Assembly (NCBI RefSeq): GCF_000024325.1
Contig: NC_013223.1
Coordinates: 744,001-808,000 of the forward strand
DNA length: 64,000 nucleotides
From: Desulfohalobium retbaense DSM 5692
Lineage (GTDB): Bacteria > Desulfobacterota > Desulfovibrionia > Desulfovibrionales > Desulfohalobiaceae
Reading direction: 5' to 3'
Shown: positions 61,693 to 64,000 of the stretch, piece after piece
How positions within the stretch are numbered: the first letter of the stretch is position 1
How the letters are laid out: each line of letters opens with the position of its first letter
The notes under the pieces: generated by a model
Database searches by the model: none
Seen by the model: only the letters and a program-made list of their open reading frames with translations
Told to the model about the DNA's origin: nothing
Made by a program: the position numbers and the translations under genes

Positions 61693-63009
61693 ATGAACGG
61701 TTTACACCATCGACCCCGTTGTGTGGTTCTCGGATTGGACGGTCTACCGTTGTCTCTGGCCCAGCGGCTGAGCCGCCAAGGCGTGACTCCCAATCTGGCG
61801 ACCCTGGCTCTGGATCCCCGGGCGGGGGAACTCCAGGCTGAGGCACCGGAACTCTCTCCTGTGAACTGGACCTCCTTCTCCACAGCCAGTGGCCCGGAAA
61901 CTCACGGTATTTTCGGTTTTGTGGAAATGGACCGTCGTGACTACCGCTTACGGATGGTCAACGGCGACGATGTGCAGTCGCCGAGCGTCTTCCAGCGCTT
62001 GGGCGAGCAGGGGCTGACCAGCAAGGCCCTCAATCTGCCCAATACCTATCCGGCGCGGTCCTTTCCCGGCATGCTGGTGGCTGGTTTTGTGGCCCCGGAG
62101 TTGTCCCGGGCCGTCTTTCCCCGGGTCCTGGCCGGCCCCCTTCAGGACGCCGGATATATTTTGGAGGCCGACACCGTGCGCGGTAAGGCTGACCCGGATT
62201 TTTTGCTGGGCGCACTCCACCAGACCCTGGCCGGGCGGGAACGAGCCCTGGACCTGCTCTGGCCGGACCTGGCCTGGGATCTGTTCGTCTTTGTGCTCAC
62301 CGAAACCGACCGGCTCGGCCATTTTCTGTTCGCCGCCCTGGACAATCCCGAAGATCCGCGCCACGAGGCCTGCTTGGATTTCATGCGCGAGTGGGACCGC
62401 TGTCTGGGCCGGTTCCTGGAGCGCTATGCAGCCCTGCCGGAACCCAAGCGGTTGCTCAGTCTGGCGGACCACGGCTTCACTTGCTTGAAAACGGAAGTGG
62501 ATCTCAATGTCTGGCTTCAGCAGCGCGGCTATCTGCACCTGCAGGGCGTGCCGAGCGATGAATTGGACGCTTCGGTGATCGGCCCGGGCACCACAGCCTT
62601 CGCGCTTGACCCGGGCCGGATATATCTGCACAGCCGCGAGGCCTTTGCCCGTGGCACAGTCTCTCGCCGGGAACTGGACGGGATGCGTCACCGACTCCGC
62701 GACGAGTTGCTCCAATTGCGCTTTGACGGGCAGCCGGTGCTGGAGGATGTGCATCTGGGTGACGAACTCTACCCCCAAAGTCCGTTTTCCAATACGCCGG
62801 ACCTTGTCTGCGAGGCGCGACCCGGGTATGAACTGAAGGCCAAATTTGATCGAACCGCTATTTTCGGCCACTTCGGGCGATACGGAACCCACACCAGAGG
62901 CGACGCCTTTTTGTACGACAGCGAAGGGGAGCGTCCCAGACGGGTCCGTGATGTCGGTCAGGCGGTCCTGGATTTTTTCCACCGCCCGCGGATCCTCACA
63001 GCCTCCTGA
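61693..63009 (+). CDS. Alkaline-phosphatase-superfamily hydrolase (type I phosphodiesterase/nucleotide pyrophosphatase)
   Basis: The 438-residue protein has the metal sites of the superfamily in order: VVLGLDGLPLSLAQRL with the first aspartate near residue 15, SPVNWTSFSTASGPETHGIFGF with the catalytic threonine or serine, FVLTETDRLGHFLF with the D...H pair, LSLADHGF with the DH pair, and GHFGRYGTHTRGDAFL with the last histidine. The substrate is not evident; family members hydrolyse phosphodiesters, nucleotides or phosphonates. No signal peptide is seen. The start ATG at 61693 fits the family N terminus. Confidence 0.85.
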   Translation: MNGLHHRPRCVVLGLDGLPLSLAQRLSRQGVTPNLATLALDPRAGELQAEAPELSPVNWTSFSTASGPETHGIFGFVEMDRRDYRLRMVNGDDVQSPSVFQRLGEQGLTSKALNLPNTYPARSFPGMLVAGFVAPELSRAVFPRVLAGPLQDAGYILEADTVRGKADPDFLLGALHQTLAGRERALDLLWPDLAWDLFVFVLTETDRLGHFLFAALDNPEDPRHEACLDFMREWDRCLGRFLERYAALPEPKRLLSLADHGFTCLKTEVDLNVWLQQRGYLHLQGVPSDELDASVIGPGTTAFALDPGRIYLHSREAFARGTVSRRELDGMRHRLRDELLQLRFDGQPVLEDVHLGDELYPQSPFSNTPDLVCEARPGYELKAKFDRTAIFGHFGRYGTHTRGDAFLYDSEGERPRRVRDVGQAVLDFFHRPRILTAS

Positions 63010-63216
63010 GGCGGGGGGTGTGTTTTTGTCGCGCCCTGCAGAGGACAGGGGGCACATGGCTCAGCAGCGAATCCCTTGCAGACCCGACGTGTCATGCAGG
63101 CGAAAGCAGAATCTTTGGCAGGGCTGTATTGAACGAACATCCGTGAGATCGTCCCGGATCGCAAAGGACAGCGGCGCAATGGGCGCACTGCATTGGACGA
63201 CGGAGAAAGGAAGACC

Positions 63217-63987
63217 ATGCTGCAACTTTTTGGGGCCCTAGGGGCCGGCACGATGCGCGGCTTGCAGCAGATGGGGCAGATGGCCCTGTTGCTGGGAAGC
63301 GCCTGCGGGTGGCTGCTCCGCCGTCCATTCAGGATCCGTCTTTTTTTCAAGCAGATGGAGTTTGTGGGGGTCCATTCCGGGTTCGTGGTTATCTTGACCG
63401 GCCTGTTTACAGGTATGGTCCTGGCCTTACAGACCTATTACGCGTTCCGGATGTTTTCTGCGGAGAGCCTGGTCGGAGCCACGGTGGCCCTGTCCATGAC
63501 CCGGGAATTGGGCCCGGTGATCACCGCGTTGATGGTCACCGGCCGGGCGGGATCGGCCATGGCTGCGGAAATCGGGACCATGCGGGTCACCGAACAGGTC
63601 GATGCCCTGGAAGTCATGGCCATCAACCCTGTGCAGTACCTGGTTACCCCGCGCTTGCTGGCGGGGATGGTCATGTTGCCGCTTTTGACCGTGATCAGTG
63701 ATTTCGTGGGCATAGCCGGTGGCTATCTGGTCGGGGTGAAGATGCTCGGCATCAACAGCAGCATGTTCATGAACAAGATCTACGATCTTCTGGAATTGTC
63801 CGATATCTACAACGGGCTGACCAAGGCCGTGGTCTTCGGCCTGATCCTGACCCTGGTCGGGTGCTATAAAGGATTTTACACTTCCGGCGGGGCCGAAGGG
63901 GTCGGCCGTTCCACGACCCAGGCCGTCGTTCTGGCTTCGGTGCTAATTCTCATGAGTGATTATATTTTGACCGCCTTGATGTTCTAG
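63217..63987 (+). CDS. mlaE: MlaE/YrbE-type ABC transporter permease
   Basis: The 256-residue membrane protein is the permease of the Mla lipid-transport system: VHSGFVVILTGLFTGMVLALQTYYAF, LVGATVALSMTRELGPVITALMVTGRAGSAMAAEIGTMRVTEQVDALEVMAINPVQYLVTPRLLAGMVMLPLLTVISDFVGIAGGYLV, which is the family core with its coupling helix (EIGTMRVTEQVDAL). It would work with an MlaF ATPase and an MCE-domain MlaD protein, expected just beyond the right edge. I use ATG 63217 behind AAAGGAAG. The 207 bases before it show no gene. Confidence 0.92.
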   Translation: MLQLFGALGAGTMRGLQQMGQMALLLGSACGWLLRRPFRIRLFFKQMEFVGVHSGFVVILTGLFTGMVLALQTYYAFRMFSAESLVGATVALSMTRELGPVITALMVTGRAGSAMAAEIGTMRVTEQVDALEVMAINPVQYLVTPRLLAGMVMLPLLTVISDFVGIAGGYLVGVKMLGINSSMFMNKIYDLLELSDIYNGLTKAVVFGLILTLVGCYKGFYTSGGAEGVGRSTTQAVVLASVLILMSDYILTALMF

Positions 63988-64000
63988 GTCAGGCAAAGGC

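Overview
The window looks like a chromosomal segment of a polar- or few-flagellate Desulfobacterota (delta-proteobacterial) species, most like a Desulfovibrionales sulfate reducer. The grounds are the flagellin–flaG–fliD–fliS order, Maf/pseudaminate flagellin glycosylation, sigma-54 and sigma-28 type promoters, CheX/CheD-rich chemotaxis, several HDOD proteins and a GC-rich backbone. This lineage call is an inference from gene content; no rRNA gene is present to confirm it.

Layout. 1–1020: end of a sugar/flagellin-modification gene set (partial ATP-grasp enzyme, PseF-like CMP-pseudaminate synthase). 1000–10650: a 9.5 kb pile of nested mobile DNA framed by 74-bp inverted repeats. It holds an IS1634-family transposase, a group II intron, and an IS3-family element whose orfB is split by a second group II intron, which is itself split by an IS1182-family element. 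Remnants of ISKra4-like and IS21-like elements follow. 10669–13148: a very AT-rich TPR gene and maf glycosyltransferase. 13310–18450: two near-identical flagellin genes behind a sigma-28 promoter, then flaG, fliD, fliS and a PilZ gene. 18451–30640: an accessory stretch in which four ordinary genes (FliK-like, a secreted protein, an FlhB-like switch domain, a CheC-like protein) are separated by unusual units bounded by inverted arrays of a degenerate 8-bp repeat. One unit carries a four-helix-bundle (S23/Avd-like) gene. IS21, IS110 (split by IS66) and ISL3 elements have landed in these units. 30644–33748 (minus): cheY–cheX–CheC-like operon. 34212–38117 (plus): TPR lipoprotein-like gene and flgB–flgC–fliE, divergent from the cheY operon with a sigma-54-type promoter on each side. 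38510–55553: a large chemotaxis cluster (cheA, three MCPs, cheW, cheR, two cheD, cheY, cheX, cheB) together with a ComFB protein, two HDOD proteins and a J-domain-like protein. 56028–61361: second-messenger and sensor genes (nucleotidyl cyclase with an EF-hand-like loop, ADP-ribosylglycohydrolase, a B12-binding protein with a CarH-type motif next to a diguanylate cyclase). 61428–63987: tRNA-Leu(UAA), an alkaline-phosphatase-superfamily hydrolase and an MlaE-type permease.

How it works together. Almost all non-mobile genes serve motility. PseF supplies an activated nonulosonic acid and Maf transfers it to the flagellins. FliS/FliD/FlaG handle filament assembly, and FlgB/FlgC/FliE build the rod and its base. 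The Che proteins steer the motor; PilZ, GGDEF and cyclase proteins connect it to cyclic nucleotides. 

The most unusual observation is the family of 8-bp-phased arrays (consensus about GARGRATT). Eight large tracts are confined to 18.4–30.6 kb, lie only between genes, run into stop codons and almost up to start codons, and are always oriented pyrimidine-rich before and purine-rich after the normal genes. They bracket units that contain either a four-helix-bundle gene or a conserved non-coding core with a strong hairpin. I know of loosely similar heptamer repeats in cyanobacteria, but I do not recognise this arrangement as a described system.
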